Positions 18,589-31,134 of a stretch of DNA of 64,000 nucleotides are shown piece after piece. The stretch comes from Adiantum capillus-veneris (lineage: Eukaryota > Streptophyta > Polypodiopsida > Polypodiales > Pteridaceae): the NCBI GenBank assembly GCA_014529385.2, contig CM043944.1, positions 171,919,740-171,983,739 of the forward strand, read 5' to 3'. Each line of letters begins with the position of its first letter. The stretch's first letter is position 1. The notes below the pieces were generated by a model that was given only the letters and a program-made list of their open reading frames with translations, had not been told where the DNA came from and ran no database searches. The position numbers were made by a program, and so were the translations under genes.

Positions 18589-19856
18589 ATCTTTGGCATG
18601 CCAAAGATGGCTACACCCTTTTTGAGTGGAATGTGGCTTTGACCACTTGAATGGGGTTCCTGTGATCAAACAAAGATAATCCTAGTGTCACGATTAAAAA
18701 AATCACCCTTCCATTTGAATTTCTATCTTGGGAGCACCGAAGATAACATTATATCTTTGCAGCGCCAAATATAAAATGTCACTATTTCAAGGTATTTTTG
18801 CCTATATATGATTTTTTTTTTGTTTTCACATGTAATTTCAAAATCTCCCCATGTGCAAGATATCTTCGGCATGCCAAAGATGGCCACACGCTTTTTGGGA
18901 ATTGAATTTGACTTTGACCAATTGAATGGAACTCCTATGATCAAACTAAGCTAACCTTGGTGTCCAATCAAGAAAATCACCCTTCTGGTAAAATTTCTAT
19001 CTTCGGAGCGTCGAAGATTAAATTTCACTATTTCAAGAGATTTCTACCCAAAGTGACCTTCCTAGGTTTTTACATGTAATCCTGGTGTCAAATGAAGAAA
19101 ATCAATCTAAAAAAGTCACCCTTCTAGTAAAAATTTATCTTCAGAGTGTCAAAGATAAAATTTCACTATTTCAAAAGATTTTTCCCAAGGTTATTTTCCT
19201 GGGTTTTTACATGTAGTTTCTCGATTGAGTTTCACAAAGTTTGAACTCTATGTGAGTGGTTTACCATCCCTTTTTGTCCTGTCTAAAGGTTTCCATCTTT
19301 TTTGGTATTTCAAGTTTTTGCACATCTTCAAAGTTGTTCGAACTTGCTCGCATGCTCTATAATGTACGTCAATGAAAAGTTTGCCCAAATCACCTCTCTA
19401 GTAGAAAATTTGTCTTCGGAGCGCCAAAGATAAAATTCTGCAAAATTTGAACTTAAAGTTGTTCCAACTTGGTTAAGGGCTTTATAATGTTCAAAGGAGG
19501 CTATGTCAATGAAAATTTTCCCAAAATCACTTCTTTGGTAGAAAATCTACCTTCGGAGCACCAAAGCTAAAATTCTCCAAAATCTTAACTTTTTGTGAAC
19601 TTTATTTCACAGTGTAATTTTCCCCATTGCTTAAATCTTACCCATGCTCTAGTTTGAATATTTGGCCAAAAAATGACTTACTTTCCTTGATTTTCTCACA
19701 TATGGTTTTTTTTTTCCAACTTTGAGTCCGACTAGGTTTTTTTAGTGGGCAAAATCAGTAGGGAGGGTTAAAGCAAATTGGTCTATCACCTTGCAAGTTC
19801 AATTTTCCAAGTTCAACCCAGAAAAAGTCACTTTTTATCTTCGCAACACCGAAGCA
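18589..19856. repeat. Field of near-palindromic 20-mers (ATCTTYGG...CCRAAGAT)
   Basis: Nine copies of a 20-base motif occur at 18589, 18725, 18753, 18862, 18999, 19137, 19412, 19548 and 19837. The first is a perfect palindrome (ATCTTTGGCATGCCAAAGAT); others have centres AGCGC, AGCAC or CAACA. Sequence between them is also partly repeated (for example CACTATTTCAAG and TTTTTACATGTAA), with a larger period of about 273 bp between 18589 and 18862. This is a degenerate tandem repeat whose best preserved part is the palindrome. Confidence 0.75.
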
Positions 19857-20299
19857 AGAATTGTCTATTTTGCAAGCCAATTTCACTTTCAGGGTTTTGT
19901 ATGTCTTTTGTCATATGTTTGAACACTCTCAATGCTTGAAAAACTATAAATTGTGCAGTATGTTTTGAAGATAAAATTGACAATTTTGGGTGTTTTTTCA
20001 CAGAACTTTATATTAGATGCAATCTTGACTATTTTTTTCTTACCCTACTCCTGCTGAACATAAATAAGAATTCCGTGTGTGAAAAAAAAATCAACTTTTG
20101 GTACCAAATCTCTAATTCTACCTAGGTGCTATCATTTTCGATTAATTCTTAGTCTCAATAGTGTGGGAGAGAATCGCACCACCTATAAAGTGCATGCAGC
20201 ACTACCTAGATCAACATAATTTCAATCAAGGACACATATGACACAATAGGCACACTGAGCAATTTATTTAGCTTGTTGGTTTGAGACCATTCCACACAT
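19857..20299. other. Unassigned AT-rich stretch before element C
   Basis: No gene, repeat or RNA signal recognised. It ends at the outer edge of the 3' LTR of element C. Confidence 0.4.
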
Positions 20300-21633
20300 T
20301 GAGAGGAGGAGGCACAAAATAAACCCGGTGGCCTCTACACCAAGACTATGTACGATGGCCTCTTCATGGGAGGTACACAATAGGGGCACCACCTAGCTTG
20401 GAATGCGGCTAGGACACATGGTAGGGGGGGTCGGCACATAACACAAGGAAGATGTGAGAGATGGAGAGAGAGAGGGAGAGGAAGATATAATTAGAGACTC
20501 ATTAGTATAGGCTTCATAAACACCATAACACAAGGAAGATGTGAGAAAAGGAGAGAGAGGGAGAGGAAGAGATCATTAGAGCTTCATTATTATAGGCTTC
20601 ATAAATACTATACAAACATTCACAAGGGGAATTTCACATAATCAAAATCTTACAAACTCCTGTGTGCATGGTAACTCAAACCTCTTGGCCATTAAGAAAC
20701 CAAAAAAAATAACCATAGCCAATATTATGCCACAGTAGAACTATGTGTGCGTTAAGGTGCATACACAAGGATGTACATATGAGGGTGTGAGTGATAGAGC
20801 TTGATTGTGTGTTTGTTTACAAAAGAGAAGGACTTCTTTTATAGGACAATAGAGGGATTAGGAAAGAGATTATGAGCAAGAGGAGTTATTACAAAGTAGC
20901 CTCAGTTAGAGGCATTCCCCTAAAGAGAGAGCTCCGTGTGCCCTGCTTATTGACCAATCACCTTCATCATGGCAAGCTTTGTCTCCATGCCTCCTTCCAT
21001 AGCTTGAGTCCAAGAGCTTCCTTATAATATCTAAGAGAATCTTAATAAAATAAGATAGAATCAAGCAATAATGGAGAGAAATCTATTAGAAATTATGTGT
21101 GTGGAGTTGGATAACCACCACGACTTCTTTCCATCTGAACAGATGGGCTCCACCACTTTGGCCATATCTCCCACAACATAGCTCTAAAAATTAAAAAGCA
21201 CATAGGGACAGAAAGATTATCTTAATGCCTACAATTTTTTTGTTGCAAACTTTTTCCAATTTAGAATGAAAAAAATAGAGAAAAATCCCATAAAAATATG
21301 TGTGTCTTTTCTCTTCCAAAAGTCTTCCAGGTGGTCCCCTCTTGACTCCATGTGCAAGCCTTGTGTCCACAAGTGAATTATGCTTGAATTTCATAATATT
21401 TTGTTAATTCTAACTCCATAATGTATAATATTTTTCTCCCTTTCACTATTGACTCTTATTCTTTACCTGTAGTGACCGTCATGTAGTGGCCGTCAGGTAA
21501 TTTCAGTATCCATTGAATTTTTCGTTCTCATAGGGTTTGTTCCTATCTTTGCTTATTTGTGAGATCCAAATGTGGCAATACCATGGCTATGTACAAAATA
21601 AATACAGAGATTTTTTGTGATTTTAATGCATCA
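20300..21633 (-). repeat. 3' LTR of element C
   Basis: Runs from TGAGAGG (20300) to AATGCATCA (21633) on the plus strand. Its first 160 bases match the 5' LTR fragment at 45817 (shared ACCCGGTGGCCTCTACAC). A TATA-like CTATAAAAG (minus) lies at 20836-20844. An approximately 90-bp unit containing ACACAAGGAAGATG is duplicated in tandem at about 20437-20610. Confidence 0.8.
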
Positions 21634-21651
21634 AGTCACTCCTCCTCCGCG
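21634..21651 (-). other. Polypurine tract of element C
   Basis: The minus strand reads CGCGGAGGAGGAGTGACT and lies next to the TG start of the 3' LTR. Confidence 0.7.
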
Positions 21652-21739
21652 AAGCCTTGAAGCCTTGCCATATTCAAGTGCATACCAAGAGAAAGGTGGT
21701 CTAGAAATTTGAAAAGCGGCGAAGCTAGGGGCATTTATG

Positions 21740-22964
21740 TCTCTAGCTCTTTACTTGATTCTTCTTCAATTGAGGTGGAGGATTCTCCCTCCTCGGGGAT
21801 TTCCATAATAGGTGCTTGATCAAACCTCAAAAAGTATCGGTTCAGCCTCCATCCATTGACACGTGTTTTGTGGAGCCTACCATCTGCATCAATCAATCAA
21901 TAACTACCATTGTTGTAGTGCTTTCTAATGATGAATGGCCCCTCCCATATGGGTGAAAACTTTTTATCCTTCCTAGTGTCAAACCTGTTATCATATCTTA
22001 AGACCAATATACCCTTGTTGAAGGTAAGTCCATGTTGCTCTGAGTGTGCTTCATAATAGTTGATAGCATCTTCTCTGTATAGTTGAAGCCTCTCTAGATC
22101 AAGAATGCGGTTGTGAAGATGAGCATTCTGGCGTTCCATTTGCCTAGCTATCACTATGAGACTAGCCAACCGTACTTCAATGGGTAAAATGGTATCCTTA
22201 CCATACACCGAGTGATATGGTGTGAACCCAAAGGATTTGCAAAATGAAGTGCGATAAGCCCAAAGTGTAGCCATAAGATGCTTGTCCCAATTACTTTTGT
22301 GATTGCCTACATGTTTAGTGACGATCTTGCAGATCATACCGTTCACCTTTTCCACCAAATCGTTGCATTGTGGGTAGTAGGGAGCTGAGTGTTGTCGTGA
22401 GATACCTAGATTCTCCATTAGATCTCCTACTAGGTCTCCTATAAAACCTCGTCCCCTGTCAAAAATTATTTCAAGAGGAGTACAAAAATGGCAACAAATG
22501 TTTTCAAATACAAACTTAGCCACTTCCTTAGCTGTAATCCGGGTGGTAGCAATTGCTTCAACCCACCTTGTCATGTAGTCTTCACCCATGATGATATACA
22601 CTTTACTTGATTGGCTCCTTGGCAAAGGCCCAATGGCATCAATTTACCATTTCTCAAATGTTCCATAAGAGATTATAGGAGTATGTGGCTCATATGTGAG
22701 CCTCCTATCACCATCCTTCTGACACTCTTTGCATGTTTTGCATAAGTGATGCACATCTCTCTGTAAACTAGGCCACACAAACCCAGCTTGTAGAACCTTC
22801 ATACTGGTGATATCAAGTGCAAAGTACCCTCCACAAACACCATCATGGCAACTTGAAATTATTTTAGTGACCTCTCTAGAGAGAGGTATAAGCCTAGGAA
22901 TTTGATCCTTACCCTTGTAGTAGAGGTCGTGATTGATAAGGCAGTATTTTGTTGCCTTGCGCAC
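21740..22964 (-). pseudogene. Integrase of element C
   Basis: Two frames give the integrase. The H2C2 part is SSCHDGVCGGYF then CKTCKECQ at about 22660-22860. The core has its second Asp in IIFDRGRGF and Glu in NDLVEKVNG; the position of the first Asp is near a stop at 22643 (KW*IDAIG). The C-terminal domain continues through VLRYDNRFDTRKDKK to about 21780. It is about as similar to B as two related families would be. Stops at 21898 and 22643 disable it. Confidence 0.88.
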
Positions 22965-23832
22965 AAGCCATTGTTTTTGGCCCTTAGTAAGATCTTTAAG
23001 ACACTCTCATGTGTCAAATAAAATCATCATGTCAGGCATAGGATTGCTACCTTGGAAGAGAGGTAGCTTCAACTTGATAGCACCCAGCACTGGAACATCT
23101 TGTTGCGTCTCTCTAGCTTTAGAATCTTCTCAAGTGACATGATGTAATTGTACAGCTTGAAACTTCCCTAAAATTTTTCTAACTTGGTGCAAATGGACCA
23201 ATAAGCTATGATTTTTACAAGCCCAATTTACTTGTATTTTTTTATTAAAAGCATGGCATCATCAAATACATTTAATCGTTGAATACCTTGTGTCACACAC
23301 CACTCTAGCCTAAGAGTTAAGGCTGCATATTTTGCCTCATTATTGAAGTGGGAATCCAAGAGATGCCCAATGGAGAATACCTTTTCCCTTTGTTTGTTGA
23401 AGATGACAATGGGACTCCTAGCACATGTGTTATTTCTTTTTCACCTGTCTTGATCTTCAGCTTATTTTTCATAATTGCGATGAGTGAGAATGCCTCCTGT
23501 ACTGGCTCTTGTGGAGCTCTCTACTTGCATTGTGTAGTCAAACTCTTTCAAACCTTGTGAGCCATTTGGAAATCCTAGAAGAAACATCCATGTGCTGCAT
23601 TACATAAGGAAATACTTCTTCCATTGTTAAGATTATGGATGGTCTAGACAATAAAAAAGAGAGAAATTTGGGGGTAGCAAAATTAATGCAAGCACCATGT
23701 GCTCCAATGCTATGTATCCCTTTTTTGATGGAGTCATCATGCGATTAGAGAAGTAGATAGGACGCATGAAATAAGTTTGAGGATCCTTTTGCATCAATAC
23801 CAGCCCAAGTGTGTCCTTGCGCACACGGGTTT
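22965..23832 (-). pseudogene. RNase H and archaeal-type RNase H remnants of element C
   Basis: Pieces match the order in B: RNase H (LVLMQKDPQTYFMRPIYFSN at about 23755-23815), then the tether region, then a decayed second RNase H to about 23100. Frames change several times and few catalytic residues can be placed with confidence. It shows that C belongs to the same dual-RNase-H lineage. Confidence 0.7.
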
Positions 23833-24860
23833 ACATAAAACATCTTGTCCCACTTTGGAGGTGCAATGATGGGAAGTGAGTCTAGAATTTGTTTTACCTC
23901 ATTGAAATGTTGTTGATTTTCTTCACTCCAAGTGAGATCTCTTGATGGGTAATTTGTTGTAAGGGAGAACCACTTGAGAGAGCAGGTGAATGAACCTACT
24001 CAAATACCTCACCTTTTGAATAAAAGAGACCAACTCCTTTGTTGTGGTGGGAGAGGTCAAATCCACCAAGGCTTGAACCTTGCTTGGGTAAGCTTTAATG
24101 CCCTTGGCAGAGATCACATGGCCAAGAAGAATAACCTTGCTTTCACCAATGTGGCATTTCTCCACATTGATTTGGCAACCCAAATCTTTTAACCTTGCTA
24201 GACCTTCATAAACTTTCTCCAAATGAAGAGAGAGGGAGCTATAGATACAAAAGTCATCAATAAAAACACGAATTGATTTTCCAAAGAATGACTGAAAAAC
24301 AAATGTCACATAGCATTGAAAAGTGGCTAGAGCATTGGTGAGACCAAAAGGCATAACTCTGTAAGAAAAACATCCCCATGGTGTGATGAAGGTTGTCTTT
24401 TTTTTTAATCTTCTCCAGTGGTGCTAATTTGGAAGTAGCCTGAGTAGCCATCACATATCGTGTAGCGCTCATGGCGTGCTACCTCATTGTTGAGAATTTC
24501 ATCTTGAAAAGGAAGAGGAATTTGGTCCCTCTTTGTGGATGAATTGAGGGGCTTGTAATCAACAAAAACACTCCACTTACCATTCTTAATTGGTGTGACT
24601 ACCACTAGAGAAACCCACTCTGAGTCTTCAATATGATAGATGAAACCTGCTTCTAGCAGTTTCCTTACCTCCTTGAGCAAGGCCTCTTGTTGAATTACTC
24701 CTAGCCGCCTGAGCTTTTGCACTACAGGTTTACTTCCCTCCTTGAGATTAATGTGATGTTGAACTACTCTGATGCCAGGGATTTTATCATATTCATAAAT
24801 GATCAATGTGGTACAATTACTTAGCATCAAAATATAATCTTCATGCTCCTTCCCACACAA
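23833..24860 (-). pseudogene. Reverse transcriptase of element C
   Basis: N-terminal part: VVQHHINLKEGSKP and VVTPIKNGKWSVFVDYKPLN, keeping the Tyr that is a stop in B. Then CDGYSGYFQI and, after an A/T-rich insertion and frameshift at about 24405, MPFGLTNALATFQ. The FIDDFCIYSS catalytic motif is at about 24238-24267, followed by LLGHVISAKGI. The frameshift separates the two catalytic halves, so it is inactive. Confidence 0.88.
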
Positions 24861-24905
24861 CTCACTAGAGAGAATTTGATGTAGCTTACTTGCTTCTACC
24901 AGAGG

Positions 24906-25178
24906 TTATATACCTGGTGTCTCCCCTTGGTTTGATGATGATGCATCAATTTGATCCATCCTCTTAGGGTCCTTGAGAATGACCTCCATCACCTCAATGC
25001 TATTGTCGCTTTCTTCAATTGGTGGTGGGGGTAAGGGTGGAATGAGAGGTTGTGGTGGTGGTGGTGGATGTGGTTGAATGGGTGGTTGTAAGATTTTCAC
25101 AGGTGGTGCTTGTTGTGGTGCCCTCGGTGGTGGTGGTCTTGCTCTCGATGGTGAAACTTGGTTTTGGGTGATAGCATG
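24906..25178 (-). pseudogene. Proline-rich linker of element C with the protease deleted
   Basis: The reading frame has a proline-rich stretch like that of B (SPSRARPPPPRAP) and goes directly to DNSIEVMEVILKDPKR, which in B lies after the protease (DSSIDVMGIIMKDPQR). About 300 codons including the D-G-G active site are therefore missing. The right limit at 25178 is the insertion point of transposon T1. Without protease C could move only with help from a related element. Confidence 0.75.
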
Positions 25179-25192
25179 TTTAGGTGGTACCA
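25179..25192 (+). repeat. Left terminal inverted repeat of T1
   Basis: TTTAGGTGGTACCA, with CATG outside it at 25175-25178. A second GGTGGTACCACC palindrome lies about 25 bases further in, a possible subterminal binding site. Confidence 0.8.
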
Positions 25193-25577
25193 CTTTTTGC
25201 ACCTTTTGGTGGTACCACCAATAGCACCTAGCTCAAGGGAAATTCAACCTTTTTCAAATTTGGGAAAAGAGGGAGAGGGAAATTCTAAATTTGCATGCAA
25301 TTTAATTTATGTACCTATAATCTAGATGCATGCGAGCCATTATGGGGTGGAGTGGGCCCCTTTTTTTTTGAACTTACAGTCATGATGACCTTTGTCCTCT
25401 TTCTCCTTCCTCTCATGCAACTAACTTGTCACTCAATTTCCTTCCTGTACCTGTGTGCTCACTGTGCTTCCATAGCTCGTGCTCCCCCCATTGCATGTTG
25501 TAGCTGTTGTGCTATGCCATATCCCTCATTTTCCCCGACAGGAAAGCATATAGGCTACACCAGCACCCTCTATAGAG
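25193..25577. other. Left subterminal region of T1
   Basis: No ORF with support. It contains the extra GGTACC palindrome near 25216, a GAGGGAGAGGG run and a pyrimidine-rich stretch before the first ATG of the accessory gene, a likely promoter or 5' UTR area. Confidence 0.4.
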
Positions 25578-25739
25578 ATGACTCCCAAGAAGAACACTCC
25601 CTCCAGGAAGCGCAAAAACCCGACTCAAAGCACGGAGTTGGTACAGCAAGCGCCCCCTGCAACAAACACCACAACACAACAGACCCCGCAACAGCCACCA
25701 CACAACATACCCTCCCAACACATGCGACATAGAAGATGT

Positions 25740-26580
25740 TGTTGGAAAACAAGCAAACTGAAACACCTCTATAGTGATGTCACCCAAGAGAATTGAAAGA
25801 GAACTATAAGACACCAAAATATTTGCAAAATCCCTTTGAAACACCACAATTCCATCAAGAGTAGTCCCGTTGGGAATCTACTGGCCGTCGCCCACCCAAG
25901 AGACTATGTCACATAGGAGAAAAACCCTACCAAAGCATGGATTTACAGCACACACCGACCAATGACATGTGAGGAAAAGGGCCTCCCCTTTCATAATTGA
26001 ACATCACAAACCCACCACTTCAATATCAATTCCACAATTCATAGCTACATGCCCTCCCAATCTGTTTGCACACAATTTTCCACTAGGCAGCCATAACCCT
26101 ACAGAGAACTAGTCGTAACCTGAAGATCACAACTCCAATTGGGTCACTTTAAAGCTTGAAAGATGAAGATGACCAAATTTGAATCTACACACTGCTACAT
26201 GCAAAATTGATGCGAACAGGGAGCTGTCCCAACACGACTACACGTAGGGTAGGCAAGGCGGGGGAAAAAACTGCAATAGAAACCATGAAGGAGACACAAC
26301 GAGCTCAAACCTGCAATTTTTTGGAGTTTTGCTGAAATTTTTTAAGTTTGTACATGAGTTTAAGTTATATAAAAGTCTCACTTCAAAAAACTCACTCACG
26401 GGCACTTACAGTAGCCTGACAGCTGTCACTAGACTAGCGACTTGCAGTGCATGTACATGTGCTTGCTAAAGCAAGATAAAAACCCCATAAAAAGAAAACC
26501 CACACACACTTTTTACATCGGGTGTCATGTCCATATGTACAAATTTACAAAAAAAAGGGGTGTCAAAAATGCGCCCAACA
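25740..26580 (-). repeat. 3' LTR of element E
   Basis: Starts TGTTGGAAAAC and ends GCGCCCAACA. Shares nearly all its length with 29133-29997, with small indels. A TTATATAA motif lies near 26365. Confidence 0.88.
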
Positions 26581-26697
26581 TAGTTTGCTACACTCCAGCC
26601 TGCTAGATCATTCATGATCAGCAGCACAAAAGAGATCCTGTAAACCACATGAGGGAGTCTTCACTTCATCTTCATCCTTAGCCACATGACCAGAAAA

Positions 26698-29132
26698 TTA
26701 TTCAAGAGAAAGCTCATCCTCAATCACAGTCATCAACCTTGCAATATACTTCTTCAACCTATAGCCATTCACACACGCTTTATGTGGGGTACCATCCAAG
26801 TCAGCAAAAAGCTGATATGGGCCATTTGGAAACCTGTTTAAGACCAAGAAAGGACCTTGCCACTTGATTTGAAATTTATTTTGAAAAGTTCTATCAAGAT
26901 TACTATTGTAATGAAGCACCATGTCACCCTTCTTGATGTCCTTGTCTTTCACCTTCTCATTTTTTTTTTGCTGGATTCTTCTTCAAGACCTGCTCATAAT
27001 GCTCAAAAGCCAGCAACCTATCCAATTGTACACATTGCAAATATAAAAGCCTTTCCTTAAATGCATAATTGGGCTCTTCTTCAAGCTTTAGCATCATCTT
27101 CAAAGCTGCTATCTCCACCTCAATAGGAAGTAAAGCCTCTTTGCCAAAAACTAGATGGAAGGGAGAGAATCTAGTACCTGATTGGATGGCAGTCTTGTAA
27201 GCCCATAGAGCTCAAGGTAGCTCTAAATCCCAATTCTTCACATTGTTTCTTGTCATCATTGTAAGAATCCTTATGAGCTCTCCATTAAACCTTTCATTCA
27301 TGCCATTGCATTAGAGATAATATGGAGTAGTAAACTTGTGATGCACATGAAGCTTCTTACATAGCTAATCCTCCAACTCTCCCCTGAAACCTGGACCCTT
27401 GTCAGAAAGTAACTCCAATGGCATGCCAAATCTGTAGCAAATATCTTCATATATAAATAAGGAGACATCTTTAATGGTGATGTGCTTAACAGCTTTGGCT
27501 TCGGCCCACCTGAATAGATAGTCAACATTAGTAAGTATGTAACATTTGCCTCTAGCTGTCATAGGTAGAGGACTTATTGCATCAATATCCCACTTCTCAA
27601 ACACATCATAAGCCACAATGGTGCCTGTAATTTTTGATTTGAGAACCCTATTTTCCATGCTTTGACACTCTTTACAAGACTTGCACCAATGATGAACATC
27701 ACGTTGAACGCTTAGCCACACATAACCCTCCTGCAAGACTTTATGCAAAGTAATCTTTGAAGCAAAGTGACCACCACAAGAACCCTCATGATTCTCCTCT
27801 AAAATTTTATAAATTTCCTCTTTCGAAGGCACTTTCCTCATCACAAGATCAGCCCCCTTCATATACAAGGCATCACCAAGTAGCACATACCTTTTGGCAC
27901 GGCGTAGGAAGGCATACGTTTTTGACCTATCCAACTCTAATGGAAGCATACCTGCTTGTAGAAACTCTTCCTCCCTCTCTAAAGCTTCCCTTCCAAAATA
28001 AAGAGGAGAATCAACCCTTATTAGATACAGTTGCCCAATTGAAGCTTGCACTGTGCTATGTGCTCCTTCATTTTGAGACCTGTCCACATGCCTTAAACTC
28101 CAAGCTTCAAAATTCTTAAGCAGATTCTTCACTTGAAAACACATATTTTTCAGCCTTGGATTCTTACTTTGCCACACCCCAAGTACTTGCTTAACCACCA
28201 AAAGAGCATCACCTCTTACTCTCACACGACGGATGCCAAGATCAAGGCAAAGGTTGAGACCTTTCTCCAAAGTAGCATACTCAGCTTCATTGTTGCTTTG
28301 TGTGTAAGCTTCAAACTCCTTTTAGTTACCAAATCACCTTGAGGATCATAAATTACAACACCTCTTGAACCTTCACCATGAACTTTCCTGTAAGAGCCAT
28401 AAAAAAACAATAGATATGCATTATCTATGTCAGGAGCTTCCATGTGTTGCTTCTTCACTGCATCCTCCTTAAGAAGAAGAGGGCTTTCCTTATAAGTAAG
28501 CACATCAACCAATGTAGCCCTTGTACTCTCCTCAACAAGAAAATAAAATTGGAATTTTGGTAGCTCCACAATCCACTTCATGAGCCTCTTTGACAAAGTA
28601 GGGCTATTCACCAATTGAGGTAGAGGAGTGTAGCTAGTGAGGAATGTGAACGGTTTAGGGAGAAGGTAGTGCCTAAAACTTCTACAGGCATCAATCACAC
28701 TCACCATGATGAGCTCCACCTTGGTATAGCCTCTTTCCACCTCTAGCTTCACCCTACTAGCGCAATAGATAGGCTTCATTTAGTGGGAATTGTTACCTTG
28801 TTGAAGAAGCATAACTCCAATAACATCCTCACCTACTGATGGATTCACATAAAACTCCTTATCCCAATTAGGAGCTTGCATAGCAAGAAGATTTCCAAGA
28901 ACCTCTTTGATACCTTGAAAAACCTCTTCACATTCATTTTTCCATTGTAGAGGATCCAACCTTGCTACTTGTTGTAGAGGATAAAGAAGTTGAGAGGACA
29001 AAGGAATGAACCTTGCCATATACTTCACCTTTTGAATGAAAGTAGAAATTTGATTTGTATCTTTAGGTGATGGGAGGAGCACCAAAGCCTTCACTTTGTC
29101 AGGATCCACTTCAATCCCATTCTCAGAGATCA
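26698..29132 (-). pseudogene. Partial pol of element E (RT end, RNase H, second RNase H, integrase)
   Basis: From right to left: RT thumb region (ENGIEVDPDKVKALVLLPSP), RNase H (FYVNPSVGEDVIGVMLLQQ), a second RNase H in which the first catalytic Asp is replaced (LLFFYGSYRK, where D is expected before G), then RVRGDALLVVKQ. Integrase has ENHEGSCGGHF and CKSCKECQ, the Asp residues in KWDIDAISPL and LLSDKGPGF, and ends at 27365 in that frame. The C-terminal domain (GDMVLHYN, KWQGPFLV) is at 26698-26952. The Glu of the catalytic triad is not clear. It is inactive. Confidence 0.88.
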
Positions 29133-29997
29133 AACAAGCAAACTAAAACACCTCTATAGCGATGTCACCAAAGAGCATTGAAAGAGAACTACAAGACACC
29201 AAAAGCTTTGTAAAATCCCTTTGAAACACCACAAGTCTAGCAAGAGTAGTCCCGTTGGGAAATTACTGGCCGTCGCCCACCCAAGAGACTATGTCACATA
29301 GGAGCAGAACCCTACCAAAGCATGGATTTACAGCACACGCTGACCAATGCATGTGAAGACAAGGGCCTCCCCTTTCATAATTGAACATCACAAACCCACA
29401 AATTCAACATCAATTCCACAATTCATAGCTACATGTGCTCCCAATCTTTCTGCACACAATTTGCCACTAGGTTGGCATAGCCATAACCCTGCAGAGAACT
29501 AGTCGTAACCTGAAGAGCACAATTCCAATTGGGGCACTTTAAAGCTTGAGAGAAAGATTAAAAAATGAATGGCAAGAAAGCTGAGGATGACCAAATTGGA
29601 ATCTACACGTTGCTACATGCAAAATTGATTGGAACAGGGAGCTGTCCCAACACGACTACACGTAGGGTAGGCAAGGCGGGGACAAAAACTGCAACAGAAA
29701 CCATGAAGGAGACACAACGAGCTCAAACCTGAAATTTTCTGGAGTTTTGCTGAACTTTTTAAAGTTTGTACATGAGTTTAAGTTATATACAAGTATCACT
29801 TCAAAAAACTCACTCACGGGCACTTACAGTAGCCCGACAGTTGTCACTAGACTAGCGACTTGCAGTGCATGTACATGTGCTTGCTAAAGCAAGCTAAAAG
29901 CCCCACAAAAATAAAGCCCACACACACTTTTGACATTGGGTGTCATGTCCGTATGCACAAATTTACAAAAAATGGGGTGTCAGAAATGCGCCCAACA
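29133..29997 (-). repeat. 5' LTR of element E, inner end shortened by a deletion
   Basis: Matches 25748-26580. The inner eight bases (TGTTGGAA on the plus strand of the other copy) are missing where pol sequence begins. Confidence 0.88.
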
Positions 29998-31134
29998 ACG
30001 TCTTCAATAACCACGACAGAGCAGTCCTCTGCAACCAACACGACGGTGTAGACCCCAGCAACAAACACGAGTACAAAACTTTCATCTCCAAATGCATGTT
30101 GTCGGTTGAAAAATATGCTCGGAAAGGTGAGTTCTACATCGCCTCATGTCTATGCACCTCATGGTAATGCATGGCCAAAAATCCTTATTTTAACATTGAT
30201 TGCAAATCATTTTTCTCCATGAATTTTCTTGCAGCATCGGTGGAGTATCCAGTACTTTCCAGGTTTTTCTATTATGCATTGCAGTTGCATGAGGAATATG
30301 GAATGAGCATGGAGGTCAAGTTGCCCAAGGATTTAACAAACAAGGGCCTGCCACCTAAAGAGTAGTCAATAGTGTTCAAGGTGCTAGAGAAGAAAAAGAC
30401 TAAGATCTTCCTCCATTAGGTGCATGACCACCTTTACGATGCATGCAGGCTTCTGTATCAGAAGGTCTACCAGGCTGCTCCCTCCAATGGTGAGCTCATG
30501 ACGAGGTTTGCGAGGGGATTTGCATATGAATCCTGTGATGCTGCCAAAGCAGACCCCGACAACCGTAAGATTGCATGGGCTTTGATTGGGGATCAAGTAT
30601 TAGAGAATGTCAAAAGCCAGAAAGGGGGGTTCAATTGGAAAATACACAAGTTCATGTCCGATTACGGCGTGAAGGAAGCCCCCACATTTGAAGGTTCTGA
30701 TAGAGAATGATGTGGATGGTCCTGCGACATCCAACCACCCTCTAAAAATATATGGATAGCCTCTGAGCCCCTCTACACAGCATGGGTGGATAATCTTACC
30801 AATGACCTTGAGTAGCAGGCTGTATAGGTAGAAGAGAAGGTGAAGTCTGCAAAGACAATCCTGGTTGCAAAAAAGCGAGACTTATGGTTGTGCAACAAAG
30901 GTACCTCCTCAGCTTGTGCACCCATCACTACAGAGGTGGAGAGCCTCAGACAAGAGGTGGAGAAGCTGAAAGCCTTTCCAACAGAAAATGCAGCTGCAAT
31001 TGCAAAAAAGGAGTCTAAAATCGGAGCCCTTACAAGGGTACTCTCCCAAGTCCTTTGGATTCAATGATGCTGCAAGGATGAAGGAGGAGACGTCAGCCAT
31101 GCACGTACTCCAGTCTTCTCTATCTTTAAAGCGT

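Larger units (their letters stand above)
25740..29997 (-). mobile_element. Deleted Tat-type gypsy element E inside T1
   Basis: Two direct repeats (25740-26580 and 29133-29997) flank a partial pol on the minus strand. Gag, protease, the PBS and the front of RT are absent; RT sequence joins the 5' LTR directly at 29132, where the LTR also lacks its last eight bases. Flanking tetramers ATGT (25736) and ACGT (29998) look like a target duplication with one C-to-T change. The element sits in the accessory gene of T1, so it is younger than T1. Confidence 0.88.
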
